A stretch of DNA of 64,000 nucleotides from assembly GCA_945830575.1 (NCBI GenBank), contig CALZZE010000001.1:186001-250000 (forward strand), given 5' to 3'. The notes under the pieces were generated by a model that had not been told where the DNA came from, made no database searches, and saw only the letters and a program-made list of their open reading frames with translations. Shown here piece by piece: positions 17,424 to 28,437 of the stretch. The first letter of the stretch is position 1. Each line of letters opens with the position of its first letter. The stretch is from an uncultured Subdoligranulum sp. (GTDB lineage Bacteria; Bacillota; Clostridia; Oscillospirales; Ruminococcaceae). The position numbers and the translations under genes were made by a program.

Positions 17424-18708
17424 ACAGGAAAGCCACGCCCCGGAAAACCGGCGCGGCAGTATTCTGGACAATCATCTGGCGTTGGTGGGTATCTCGATCC
17501 TCTGCGGGTTTCTGTCGTGGATGATCGTCACCATGTACTTTGTGCCGCAGAACAGCAACTTTGTGTATGTGGACACCATCAACTTCCAGAATTCCGCCAC
17601 CACCTACACCTCGCAGGGATTGGACATCGTGCAGACCGAGGATGTGGGCGCGGTGCGGGTCAAGATCGAGGGCAACGGCACCGTCATCGGCGGCATCGGC
17701 AAGGAGGACATCATGGTCTATCCCAGCTATGCCAACGTGAAAGGCCCCGGCGAGGTGACGCTGCGCCTCAACGCCCGCATCGCCAACACCAGCGAGTACG
17801 GCAGTGACGTGAAGGTCACGGTGGAAAACCCCACCACCGTCAAGGTGGTTTTTGACGAGGTGAGCGAAAAGACGCTGCCTGTCACGGCGGACACCTCCAC
17901 CATCGCCATCGCGGACGGCAACATTCTCAACAAGAGCACCTCGGCTCCGGCGGAGGTGACACTGCGCGGCCCCACCAGCGAACTGGAAAAAATCACTTCG
18001 GTGGTGGCTGTACTCAATACCGAGAACACCATCTCGGACACCACCACGTTGCCCGCCACGCTGGAGCTGCGGGACGAAAACGGCGAGGTGCCCGAGCTGA
18101 CCTACACCACCATGGACGCGGAGAGCGCCAATGTGACGCTGACCATCTATCAGGTGCGGGAACTGCCCCTGACGGTGGATTTCATCGGCGTTCCCAGCGG
18201 TTTTGACACCGCCAGCCTGCAGTATTCCCTCAGCCAGCAGACCCTGAAGGTGGCTGGCCCCGCCCGCATCGTCAGCGGGATGCAGGAACTGAGCGTCACC
18301 AGCTTTGATCTGTCCCGGGAGTTCGCCTTTGACAGGGACTATCAGCGCCAGATCGAGCTGCCGGCGGGCCTTGTGGCACAGGACGGTTCCGGCACGGTCA
18401 CGCTGAGCTTTGACACCACCAACATGAGCAGCGTCACCCTCAATGTATTCAATCTGCGGGCGGTGAACGTGCCCAGCAGCTACGACATTCAGATTTTGTC
18501 CAGCATGGTGAACGGGGTTACGCTGTACGGTCCCCGCGAGGAGATCCAAGCCTTGTCCGCCGCCAGCGTGCAGGCCGAGGTGGACTGCGCCAGCGTCTCC
18601 CTCACCGCCGGACAGATGACGCTGCCGGTGACGGTGCGGGTGCCTTCCTCCAGCCGCATCTTTGCGGTGGGCAGCTATACCGTCCAGAGTGAGATCACCG
18701 CCAAATAA
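17416..18708 (+). CDS. cdaR: CdaR, YbbR-repeat regulator of CdaA
   Basis: A 430-aa protein with one N-terminal membrane helix (about 22-42) and a long extracytoplasmic part made of repeated YbbR domains, about four judging from the recurring beta-rich pattern (TLPVTADTS, ELPLTVDFIG and similar). CdaR proteins bind CdaA and tune its activity. The ATG lies inside the end of cdaA, so translation is coupled. There is no obvious terminator after it. Confidence 0.92.
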   Translation: MPKQESHAPENRRGSILDNHLALVGISILCGFLSWMIVTMYFVPQNSNFVYVDTINFQNSATTYTSQGLDIVQTEDVGAVRVKIEGNGTVIGGIGKEDIMVYPSYANVKGPGEVTLRLNARIANTSEYGSDVKVTVENPTTVKVVFDEVSEKTLPVTADTSTIAIADGNILNKSTSAPAEVTLRGPTSELEKITSVVAVLNTENTISDTTTLPATLELRDENGEVPELTYTTMDAESANVTLTIYQVRELPLTVDFIGVPSGFDTASLQYSLSQQTLKVAGPARIVSGMQELSVTSFDLSREFAFDRDYQRQIELPAGLVAQDGSGTVTLSFDTTNMSSVTLNVFNLRAVNVPSSYDIQILSSMVNGVTLYGPREEIQALSAASVQAEVDCASVSLTAGQMTLPVTVRVPSSSRIFAVGSYTVQSEITAK

Positions 18709-18722
18709 AGGGAACAGTATCT

Positions 18723-20321
18723 ATGCTTTTAGTCCGAAATCTGCGGATTCCGCTTTCCTGCAAGGATGTGGAGGCGGAAACGCAGCGTCAGGCCTTGCGC
18801 ATCCTGCGTGTGCCGCCCCGCAAAGCGGCGCACTGCGGCATCGCAAAGCTCTCGGTGGATGCCCGGCACGGCACGCCCGTGCTGGTCATCACCGCCGCCA
18901 TCACGCTCAAGGACGAGGGTGAGGAATCGGCTTTGGCCGGGGCCTCGCCCTGTGTCTGTTTCGCCCGCAAGCCGGAATTTGCCTTCCCCATGGGCAAAAT
19001 GCCGCTGTCCCACCGCCCGGTGGTGGTGGGGCTTGGCCCGGCGGGGCTGTTTGCGGCGCTGCTGCTGGCCCGCAGCGGGTACCGTCCCATCGTGCTGGAA
19101 CGGGGGCCGTCACTTTCCCGCCGGGTACAGGCGGTGGAACGGTTTGAGCACACAGGGGAACTGGACGAAAACGCCAACATCCAGTTTGGCGAGGGCGGCG
19201 CGGGCACCTTCTCGGACGGCAAGCTCACCACCCGGGTGGGGGACCCGCTGTGCGCCTTTGTCACCGAGGCGCTTTTGCGCCACGGCGCGCCGGAGGATAT
19301 CGCGTGGCGGCAAAAGCCCCACGTGGGAACCGACCTTTTGCGGGACGTCATCACCTCCATCCGGCAGGAAATCGAAAGCCTTGGCGGTGAGGTGCACTTT
19401 GACACCGCTCTCACCGGGCTGTACACCCGGGGCGGCGCTCTCACCGGCATCGCCACCACGGCGGGGGACATCCCCTGCGAGCGGCTCATACTGGCGGTGG
19501 GGCACAGCGCGAGAGATGTGTTTGCCCTGCTGCACCGGCTGGAGCTGCCGCTGGTGTGCAAGCCCTTTTCGGTGGGGTTCCGGGCAGAGCATCTGCAAAC
19601 CGATATTGATGAAAGTCTGTATCACGCGGCGGCGGGGCATCCCGCCCTGCCAAAGGGAGAATATCAGCTCAGCCAGCATATCGGCAGCCGCTGCGTGTAT
19701 ACCTTCTGTATGTGTCCCGGCGGCACGGTCTGCGCCGCCGCCAGTGAGGCGGGCGGCGTGGTCACCAACGGCATGAGCCTGCATGCCCGCAGCGGCCCCA
19801 ACGCCAACGCGGCGGTGGTGGTCAGCGTGGACGGCGCGGACTTTGACAACGACCCCGCCAAGGCGGTGGCCTTTCAGAGAGAACTGGAACAGGCCGCGTT
19901 CCGCGCCGGCGGCGGGGGCTATCTTGCCCCGGCTCAGACGGCGGGCAGCTTTCTGGCGGGCGGCAGCGCGCTGGAGCTGGGCCGGGTACAGCCCAGCTAT
20001 CCCCGGGGCGTTACGCCGTATGATCTGGGTAGTCTTTTTCCGGCGGAACTGGCGGACACACTGCGGCAGGGCTACACCGCCTTTGGCCGCAAGCTGCGGG
20101 CCTACCGCGCCCCCGACGCCGTGTTGACCGGGCCTGAGACCCGCACCAGCAGCCCGGTGCGGCTACTGCGAAATGATTCGCTGCAATGCACAGAACTGGC
20201 AGGGCTGTACCCCTGCGGCGAGGGTGCGGGCTATGCGGGCGGCATTATGACCGCCGCGGTGGACGGCGTGCGTTGTGCCGCCGCGCTGATGAAAGAAAAC
20301 GCGCCGTCCCAAGGCGCATGA
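18723..20321 (+). CDS. FAD-dependent dehydrogenase of the COG2509 type
   Basis: A 532-aa cytoplasmic flavoprotein of unknown substrate. An N-terminal segment of about 95 residues (LLVRNLRIPLSCKDVEAE) typical of this family precedes the dinucleotide-binding fold, VVVGLGPAGLFAALLLARSG (about 101-120). The conserved motif NIQFGEGGAGTFSDGKLTTR follows. The C-terminal GLYPCGEGAGYAGGIMTAAVDG is the FAD-closing motif. AAAGGGA lies before the ATG. The family is common in Firmicutes and is related to the HI0933/GidA-like flavoproteins. It is the first gene of a long same-strand run. Confidence 0.88.
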   Translation: MLLVRNLRIPLSCKDVEAETQRQALRILRVPPRKAAHCGIAKLSVDARHGTPVLVITAAITLKDEGEESALAGASPCVCFARKPEFAFPMGKMPLSHRPVVVGLGPAGLFAALLLARSGYRPIVLERGPSLSRRVQAVERFEHTGELDENANIQFGEGGAGTFSDGKLTTRVGDPLCAFVTEALLRHGAPEDIAWRQKPHVGTDLLRDVITSIRQEIESLGGEVHFDTALTGLYTRGGALTGIATTAGDIPCERLILAVGHSARDVFALLHRLELPLVCKPFSVGFRAEHLQTDIDESLYHAAAGHPALPKGEYQLSQHIGSRCVYTFCMCPGGTVCAAASEAGGVVTNGMSLHARSGPNANAAVVVSVDGADFDNDPAKAVAFQRELEQAAFRAGGGGYLAPAQTAGSFLAGGSALELGRVQPSYPRGVTPYDLGSLFPAELADTLRQGYTAFGRKLRAYRAPDAVLTGPETRTSSPVRLLRNDSLQCTELAGLYPCGEGAGYAGGIMTAAVDGVRCAAALMKENAPSQGA

Positions 20322-20331
20322 GGAGCAAACC

Positions 20332-21462
20332 ATGGAGCATCCCTATAAGGACAATCAGGAGGAACAGCCCCGCACCCGCCGGCGGCCGCGCCGGTACGAC
20401 AGCGGGGACTGGGTGGATTTCGCCAATGATATGGTGCAGCTGGGTACCGATGTGGGTTCCACTGTGCTGAGCAGCATCTCCGAGGCGCTGCAAAGCGTGG
20501 GGGACAATCTGCGCAGCACCCAGACCGGCAAGGCGGAGCGCACCGTTGCCACCCAGCGGCTCTGGCTGGACAAAAAGCTCAAGGACAGCTGGGGCGGCTA
20601 TCTGGCGCTGGCCATTGTGGGCGGCATTTTTGCGGGCAGCTTTGGCATCGCATGGCTGGTGATGGGACTTTTGGCGGTGATGAACCCCTTGGAGGCCACG
20701 GGCGTTTTCCGCATCCTTGCGGTGGTATTTGGTTTGTGCACCGCCGGTTTCGGCGTGATGTTCGGCTTCGGCCTGCGCGGCACCAGCTACTTTGGCCGTC
20801 TGCGCAAGTATCTGCGGGTGCTGCGGGACTGGAAGACCTCCGTGGCGGACATCGCCTGCGCTGCCGCCATGCAGCGGAGCAAGGTGCAGAAAGACCTGCA
20901 AAAGGCCACCGTGGAGGGGCATCTGCCCAACACCTGTCTGGACACGGCGGGACAGACCTTTTATCTGGACGATACCATGTACTGTCCCAACCCGGAGCCT
21001 GCCCCCGCCCCGGAACAGACGGTCTCCGAGCCGGAGCAGTTCCGCCGGGAGGGTGTGGCGTTTCTGGACTACCTGCGAAACTGCAAGGGCCGTCTGAGCG
21101 CCGAGGCGGACGAGGAGCTGGCCGCAATGCAAAAAACCTGCGGCGCCATCATGGGATTTGTTCACAATCACCCGGAGCAGCTGCCCCGGCTGCGGCGGTT
21201 CCGGGACTACTACCTGCCCACCACCCGCAAGCTGCTGGACACGGCACAGGGACTTGGACAGGCGGACGCGGACAACGCCGATAAAATCCGGCAGGACATC
21301 ACCGGCATTCTGCACACGCTGAATATGGCCTATTCCCGGCTGTATGACACGCTGCTGCAGGATGTGTCTCTGGATGTATCCGCCGAGATCGACACGCTGG
21401 AGACCATGCTTTCTCAGGATGGCCTGACCCATGATTTCACCAGCGATTTTGGAACGAAGTGA
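20332..21462 (+). CDS. XpaC-like membrane-associated protein
   Basis: A 376-aa protein. It has a basic N-terminus (RTRRRPRRYD), an amphipathic region, then two close hydrophobic segments (about 86-140) with a glycine-rich turn. A C-terminal helical region (about 225-370) follows, resembling the family named for 5-bromo-4-chloroindolyl phosphate hydrolysis (XpaC). That name reflects an indirect phenotype, not a proven enzyme. The family often sits beside TelA-like proteins; none is adjacent here. The gap to the preceding gene is 10 nt and to recJ about 10 nt, so it is in the operon. Confidence 0.72.
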   Translation: MEHPYKDNQEEQPRTRRRPRRYDSGDWVDFANDMVQLGTDVGSTVLSSISEALQSVGDNLRSTQTGKAERTVATQRLWLDKKLKDSWGGYLALAIVGGIFAGSFGIAWLVMGLLAVMNPLEATGVFRILAVVFGLCTAGFGVMFGFGLRGTSYFGRLRKYLRVLRDWKTSVADIACAAAMQRSKVQKDLQKATVEGHLPNTCLDTAGQTFYLDDTMYCPNPEPAPAPEQTVSEPEQFRREGVAFLDYLRNCKGRLSAEADEELAAMQKTCGAIMGFVHNHPEQLPRLRRFRDYYLPTTRKLLDTAQGLGQADADNADKIRQDITGILHTLNMAYSRLYDTLLQDVSLDVSAEIDTLETMLSQDGLTHDFTSDFGTK

Positions 21463-21472
21463 GGAATTGTCG

Positions 21473-23506
21473 ATGAATCTGCGAGCATGGCAGCTCCGGC
21501 CGCAGGCGGCTGCGGCGGAGCGGGCGCTCACCAACGGCGGCTGCGGCCCGCTGTTGGCCCGTGTGCTGGCGGGGCGCGGCTGTACCGGCCCCGCGCAGGC
21601 ACAGGCGCTGCTGGGGGAGGGCGCGCCGCTCTCTGACCCCTTCCTGATGAAGGACATGGACAAGGCGGTGGCCCGCCTGCAGGCGGCCATCGAAGAAGAA
21701 CAGCCCATCGTCATTTTTGGCGATTATGATGTGGACGGCGTCAGCGCCACCGCGATTCTGTTCGAGGCGCTGAGCAATCTGGGGGCGCAGGTCAAATGCA
21801 TGCTGCCCAGCCGGGATGGCGGCGGCTATGGCATCAATCGGGAAGTGCTGCAAAAGCTGGCCTCCAAAGGCTATTCGCTGGTGGTGACGGTGGACAACGG
21901 CATCTCCGCCGTGGAGGAGGCCGGATATGCCAAGGAGCTGGGCATCGATCTGGTCATCACCGACCACCATCTTCCCCCCGACCCGCTGCCCGAGGCGGTG
22001 GCGGTGGTGGACCCCCAGCGTCCCGATGATGAAAGCCCCTTCAAGGATCTGTGCGGTGCGGGAGTGGCCTTCAAGCTGGCCGCCGCGCTGGAGGGCGCCG
22101 ACCCGGCGGAGCTGCTGGATATGTATGGTGATCTGGCGGCGCTGGGCACCATCGCGGATGTGATGCCGCTGACCGGGGAAAACCGCACGCTGGTGCGGGA
22201 GGGTCTTGCCGTTTTGCAGGATACCATGCGCCCCGGCCTGCAGGCGCTTCTGGAGGCGGGCGGCTACACGGGCAAGCCGGTGACGGCGGAGACCGTCAGC
22301 TACGGCCTTGCTCCCCGCATCAACGCGGCGGGCCGCATGGACACCGCCGCTGTGGCCCTCAAACTGCTGCTCTGTGAAAATGAGGAACAGGCCGCCGGCA
22401 TCGCCGCCCGCCTGTCGGAAATCAATACCGGGCGCCAGCAGACCGAGCAAAGCCTCTTTGCCGAGGCGGTGGCCCAGCTGGAGGCGGACCCTACGCTGGC
22501 CCGGGATCGGGTCATTGTGGTGGCGGGGGAAAACTGGCATGCCGGGGTCATCGGTATTGTGGCCAGCCGCCTGACCGAGCGTTACGGCCGGCCCTCGGTG
22601 GTCATCTCGCTGCAAAACGGCGAGGGGCGGGGCAGCGGCCGCGCACCGGGCAGTTTTAATCTGCACAACGCGCTGAGCGCCTGCGCTGACCTGCTGGTGC
22701 GCTACGGCGGCCATGCGGGGGCGGCGGGACTGCTCATCGAGGAGAAAAACATCCCCGCCTTCCGTGCTGCCATCAATCGCTGGGCCAGAGAGGCCTGCCC
22801 GGTACCGGAGCCGCCGCCGCTGACGCTGGATGCGCCGGTGACACTGGCGGAGCTGACGGTGCCCGCCGTGGAGGAGTTGGCCCGGCTGGCACCCTTTGGC
22901 AGAGAGAACGCGGTGCCGCTGCTGCTCATTGAAAACGCGGTGGTGGACGGCCTGTGGCCGCTGGGCAACGAGGGCCGCCACACCCGCATCCGGCTGCGGC
23001 AGGGTGCTGCCGCCTGCTTTGTATCGCTGTTTGGCACCGCCCCGCAGGATTTCGCCTACCCGGCGGGGTCGGCGGTGGACGCGGCGGTGGAGGTCAGCAT
23101 CTTCCAGGGACGCGGCGGGCCGATGGTATCCGCCCATCTCAAGGCCATCCGCCCGGCCGGGTTCGGCAACGGCCCCAGTCATCAGGCGGCGCTGTTTGAG
23201 GCGTTCTGCACTGGCGCACCGCTCACAAAGGAACAGGCGGCGGACTTTCTGCCTGCTCGCACCGACACCGTCACACTGTACCGCCGCATCCGCGGCGGCG
23301 GGGTGGCGGCAGGGGACCTGCAGCCGCTGCTGGCGGCGCAGGGAACAGCCAAAACCGGCAAAACGCTGGCAAGCCTGACGGCGCTGGAACAGCTGGGACT
23401 GATCCGGCAGCAGTCCGGCCGGTGGCAGCCGGTGGAGAACCCCCAAAAACAGGACCTCGCCAGCGCGCCGGTGCTGCGGCGGCTGCATGAACTTGCGGGA
23501 GAGTGA
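21473..23506 (+). CDS. recJ: Single-stranded-DNA-specific exonuclease RecJ
   Basis: A 677-aa 5'-3' exonuclease of recombination and mismatch repair. I start at the ATG at 21473 (MNLRAWQLRP), preceded by GAGGA; upstream codons lie in the preceding gene. DHH-superfamily motifs are visible: DYDVDGVSATAI near residue 85, the DHH motif itself in ITDHHLPPDPLPEA near 162, and the DHHA1 glycine motif RYGGHAGAAG near 415. An OB-like region follows, and the last 100 residues contain a winged-helix-like extension seen in Firmicute RecJ proteins. Confidence 0.95.
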   Translation: MNLRAWQLRPQAAAAERALTNGGCGPLLARVLAGRGCTGPAQAQALLGEGAPLSDPFLMKDMDKAVARLQAAIEEEQPIVIFGDYDVDGVSATAILFEALSNLGAQVKCMLPSRDGGGYGINREVLQKLASKGYSLVVTVDNGISAVEEAGYAKELGIDLVITDHHLPPDPLPEAVAVVDPQRPDDESPFKDLCGAGVAFKLAAALEGADPAELLDMYGDLAALGTIADVMPLTGENRTLVREGLAVLQDTMRPGLQALLEAGGYTGKPVTAETVSYGLAPRINAAGRMDTAAVALKLLLCENEEQAAGIAARLSEINTGRQQTEQSLFAEAVAQLEADPTLARDRVIVVAGENWHAGVIGIVASRLTERYGRPSVVISLQNGEGRGSGRAPGSFNLHNALSACADLLVRYGGHAGAAGLLIEEKNIPAFRAAINRWAREACPVPEPPPLTLDAPVTLAELTVPAVEELARLAPFGRENAVPLLLIENAVVDGLWPLGNEGRHTRIRLRQGAAACFVSLFGTAPQDFAYPAGSAVDAAVEVSIFQGRGGPMVSAHLKAIRPAGFGNGPSHQAALFEAFCTGAPLTKEQAADFLPARTDTVTLYRRIRGGGVAAGDLQPLLAAQGTAKTGKTLASLTALEQLGLIRQQSGRWQPVENPQKQDLASAPVLRRLHELAGE

Positions 23507-23535
23507 CAAATTATACAAAAGGGGAGTGAGAGTAT

Positions 23536-25701
<2,166 letters not shown>

Positions 25702-25704
25702 GCT

Positions 25705-27351
25705 ATGAAACGACAAATACAAAAACGATGGCTTGCCGCTCTGCTGGGAGCGCTGGCCGGAATTCTGATTTTCCTGTGGGTGTACGGCGCCGCGCCGCTG
25801 AATGTCAGCTGGGACGGCTGGATCGCAAACGGCTACGATGAGATCGATGTGCAGCAGCACTACGCCGGCTGGCTGCTGTTCCGCAACAGCCACTGGACCT
25901 TTCCGCTGGGCAAGGCGGACAATCTGGCCGCGCCGGACGGTACCATCATTTCTTACACCGACAGCATCCCATGGGTAAGCATTGCCCTCAAAGCGCTGCG
26001 GCGGTTTTTGCCGCCGGTGTTCCAGTGGTTCGGCTGGTATGTGCTGGCCTGCTTTGCGCTGCAGGGAGCGGCGGGCGCGCTGCTGGTTCAGCGAAAGGCG
26101 GGACTGCCTGTCTCGGTGCTGGGCGCTGCGCTGTTTGTATGCCTGCCCAGCCTGTGGGAACGGGCTTTCCGACACACCGCGCTGGCCAGCCAATGGCTGA
26201 TCCTGTTCGCATTGTATGTGTATCTGGAATACCGGGCCGGTGGCTGCAAAAAATTTCCGTGGCAGTTGGCGCTGCTGGCATTTTTGTCGGTGGGCATCCA
26301 TCCGTATTATTTGCCGCCGGTGATGATGTTTGCACTTCTGGCTGCGGTGGACTGTGCCCGCCGGACTCATCGCCCGCTGGCGGCGCTGGGCGTCTTTGGG
26401 GTGCCTGCCGCCGCCGCGCTGGCTGGGGGATGGCTGTGCGGGGCCATTGGCGGCGGCGTGGTGGATAATCGGGGCGGCTACGGCGCGTTTTCCATGAATC
26501 TGAACGCCCCTTTCAATCCCATTTCCCGGGGAGGTTATACATGGTCCCGCATCCTGCCGTCTCTGGGGCAGATGCCCGGTCAGTATGACGGATTCAACTA
26601 TCTGGGGCTTGGCCTGCTGCTTCTGGTGGGCGGCGCACTGGCGTATGCCGCGCTGCACATCAGAACGGCAGGCGGCTGGTGGCGGCGCAACGGCCCGCTG
26701 TTTGCGGCCTGCGTGTTTATGTCCGCTTTCGCGGTGAGCAACGTGGTATACTGGGGCAATCAGGGCTTTACAATCCCGCTGCCCGAAAAGCTGCTGGAGC
26801 TGTGCAGCATTTTCCGCGCCAGCAGCCGCATGTTCTATTTTGTCGCCGCCTGCATGGTGCTGTTCGGTGTGTACACAGTGGCGGGAGCCCTGCCAAAGAA
26901 AAGCGCCGCTGTCCTGCTGGCGGTGGTGCTGGCGGTGCAGCTGTGGGATTTGTCGGCTGCGGCGGCGGAAAAACGCGCCAAATGGGAGGAACCGCAGAAC
27001 GCCACGGTGATGACAAACCCCAAGACCCAAGGACTGGGTCTCACCCATACCAACATGATGGCCATAGGGGACATCCGATGGGAGCTGAGCCGCCTGCTGG
27101 CCATTCAGGCCGGCAAGGAGGGTCTGTCCACCAACCTGTCCGTCGCGGTGTCGGGGTATTATGTGCAGGCCTACGAGGCCGCACAGCAGGCCGCAGCGCA
27201 GCTGCAAAGCGGCAGCTGCGACCCGGATACGGTCTACGTGACCACCGATGAGAGCATTTACAACACCTGGCAGGAGGCCTTTGCCGGGGATACCGGCGTG
27301 GAACTGTTTGTGGTTCATTCCTGCTATTTTCTGGTTCCGACGGAGGGATAA
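25705..27351 (+). CDS. Polytopic membrane protein, possible GT-C-type glycosyltransferase
   Basis: A 548-aa protein with around ten hydrophobic segments covering residues 10-425 and a soluble C-terminal part. An early acidic loop (DEIDVQQHYAGWLLFRNSHWTFPLGKADN) after the first membrane helix is typical of large GT-C-like membrane glycosyltransferases and of the DUF6311 group. It lies 3 nt after rel and 3 nt before dtd, so it is embedded in a housekeeping operon. I infer a role in modifying a surface polymer with a lipid-linked sugar, without direct evidence for a substrate. Confidence 0.65.
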   Translation: MKRQIQKRWLAALLGALAGILIFLWVYGAAPLNVSWDGWIANGYDEIDVQQHYAGWLLFRNSHWTFPLGKADNLAAPDGTIISYTDSIPWVSIALKALRRFLPPVFQWFGWYVLACFALQGAAGALLVQRKAGLPVSVLGAALFVCLPSLWERAFRHTALASQWLILFALYVYLEYRAGGCKKFPWQLALLAFLSVGIHPYYLPPVMMFALLAAVDCARRTHRPLAALGVFGVPAAAALAGGWLCGAIGGGVVDNRGGYGAFSMNLNAPFNPISRGGYTWSRILPSLGQMPGQYDGFNYLGLGLLLLVGGALAYAALHIRTAGGWWRRNGPLFAACVFMSAFAVSNVVYWGNQGFTIPLPEKLLELCSIFRASSRMFYFVAACMVLFGVYTVAGALPKKSAAVLLAVVLAVQLWDLSAAAAEKRAKWEEPQNATVMTNPKTQGLGLTHTNMMAIGDIRWELSRLLAIQAGKEGLSTNLSVAVSGYYVQAYEAAQQAAAQLQSGSCDPDTVYVTTDESIYNTWQEAFAGDTGVELFVVHSCYFLVPTEG

Positions 27352-27354
27352 ATC

Positions 27355-27810
27355 ATGCGTGCCATCATACAGCGGGTCACCGGCGCATCGGTGATCGTCA
27401 ACGGGGGAGAACCCCGCGTCATCGGCCCCGGGCTGGTGATCCTTTTGGGTGTCCGGGAGACCGATACACTGGACGTTGTTCCCAAGCTGGCGGAAAAATG
27501 CGCCAACCTGCGTATTTTCTCCGATGAAAACGGAAAATTGAACCTGAGCGCCGTCTCGCTGGGATACTCCGCACTGGTGGTGTCCAACTTCACGCTGTAC
27601 GGTGAGACCACCAAGGGAAAGCGCCCCAGCTTTGTTCACGCGGCATCCGGGGCACTGGCGGTAGACGCCTATGAGGCGTTTCTGGCCGAGATGGGCCGTC
27701 AGGGCCTGAAGGAAGTCCAGCACGGAGAGTTTGGCGCGGACATGCAGCTGACGCTCACCAATGACGGCCCGGTGACCATCTTCATTGACACCGATGATTG
27801 GAAGAAATAA
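27355..27810 (+). CDS. dtd: D-aminoacyl-tRNA deacylase
   Basis: A 151-aa proofreading enzyme that removes D-amino acids (and glycine from tRNA-Ala). The N-terminal MRAIIQRVTGASV, the central SNFTLYGETTKGKRPSF (normally SQFTL...KGxRPSF) and the C-terminal NDGPVT (Gly-Pro) motif are all present. The SNFTL form replaces the common glutamine with asparagine, a mild variant. Its usual rel neighbour is two genes away. Confidence 0.94.
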   Translation: MRAIIQRVTGASVIVNGGEPRVIGPGLVILLGVRETDTLDVVPKLAEKCANLRIFSDENGKLNLSAVSLGYSALVVSNFTLYGETTKGKRPSFVHAASGALAVDAYEAFLAEMGRQGLKEVQHGEFGADMQLTLTNDGPVTIFIDTDDWKK

Positions 27811-27824
27811 TAAGGAGGCAACCC

Positions 27825-28424
27825 ATGGAAATGCTGCACATTCCCGGCCCGTGGCCGCTGCGCACCAACACCTTTCTGCTGTTCACCGGCGCGGGACATG
27901 CCGTGGTCGTTGACCCGGCCGCCGATGTCAACACCTATCTGGAGGAGGCCGCCAAACGCAGCGCAGTCATCACCCATCTATTGCTGACCCACGGCCACTA
28001 CGACCATGTGGGCGCGGTGCAGGAACTGAAACGCCGCACCGGCGCGCAGGTCTGGATGGATCCGGCTGACGCGCAGGGCAGCCAGATGTTCCCCCTCGCG
28101 TCCTCCGATCAGGGCTATCCGGTCAGCGGGGAGTTCACCATTGACGATCTGACCTTCCGCTGCTGGCACACCCCCGGCCACACGCCGGGCAGCTGGTGCC
28201 TGTGGTGTGATGGGGTGCTGTTCAGCGGCGATACGCTGTTTGCAGGCTCCTGCGGCCGGGTGGATCTGCCCGGCGGCAGCGCCAGACAGATGCAGGCCAG
28301 CCTGTCGCTGCTGGCGAATCTGCCCCTGCCCGATGAAACCACCGTCTGCCCCGGCCACGAGGACTTTTCCACTCTCGGCCGGGAACGCCGCACCAACCCC
28401 TATCTGCTGGGGGACTGGTACTGA
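27825..28424 (+). CDS. Glyoxalase II-like metallo-beta-lactamase-fold hydrolase
   Basis: A 199-aa soluble MBL-fold protein. AAGGAGG fixes the start at 27825. The metal motif THGHYDH is at about residues 51-57, followed by HTPGHTPG, the metal-bridging Asp in FSGDTLF, and PGHEDFST near the end. The size and motifs fit the YcbL/YqgX type II glyoxalase-like hydrolases, which often follow rel-dtd in Firmicutes. The thioester or other substrate is not determined by sequence. Confidence 0.85.
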   Translation: MEMLHIPGPWPLRTNTFLLFTGAGHAVVVDPAADVNTYLEEAAKRSAVITHLLLTHGHYDHVGAVQELKRRTGAQVWMDPADAQGSQMFPLASSDQGYPVSGEFTIDDLTFRCWHTPGHTPGSWCLWCDGVLFSGDTLFAGSCGRVDLPGGSARQMQASLSLLANLPLPDETTVCPGHEDFSTLGRERRTNPYLLGDWY

Positions 28425-28437
28425 GGGAGAATTGCCC

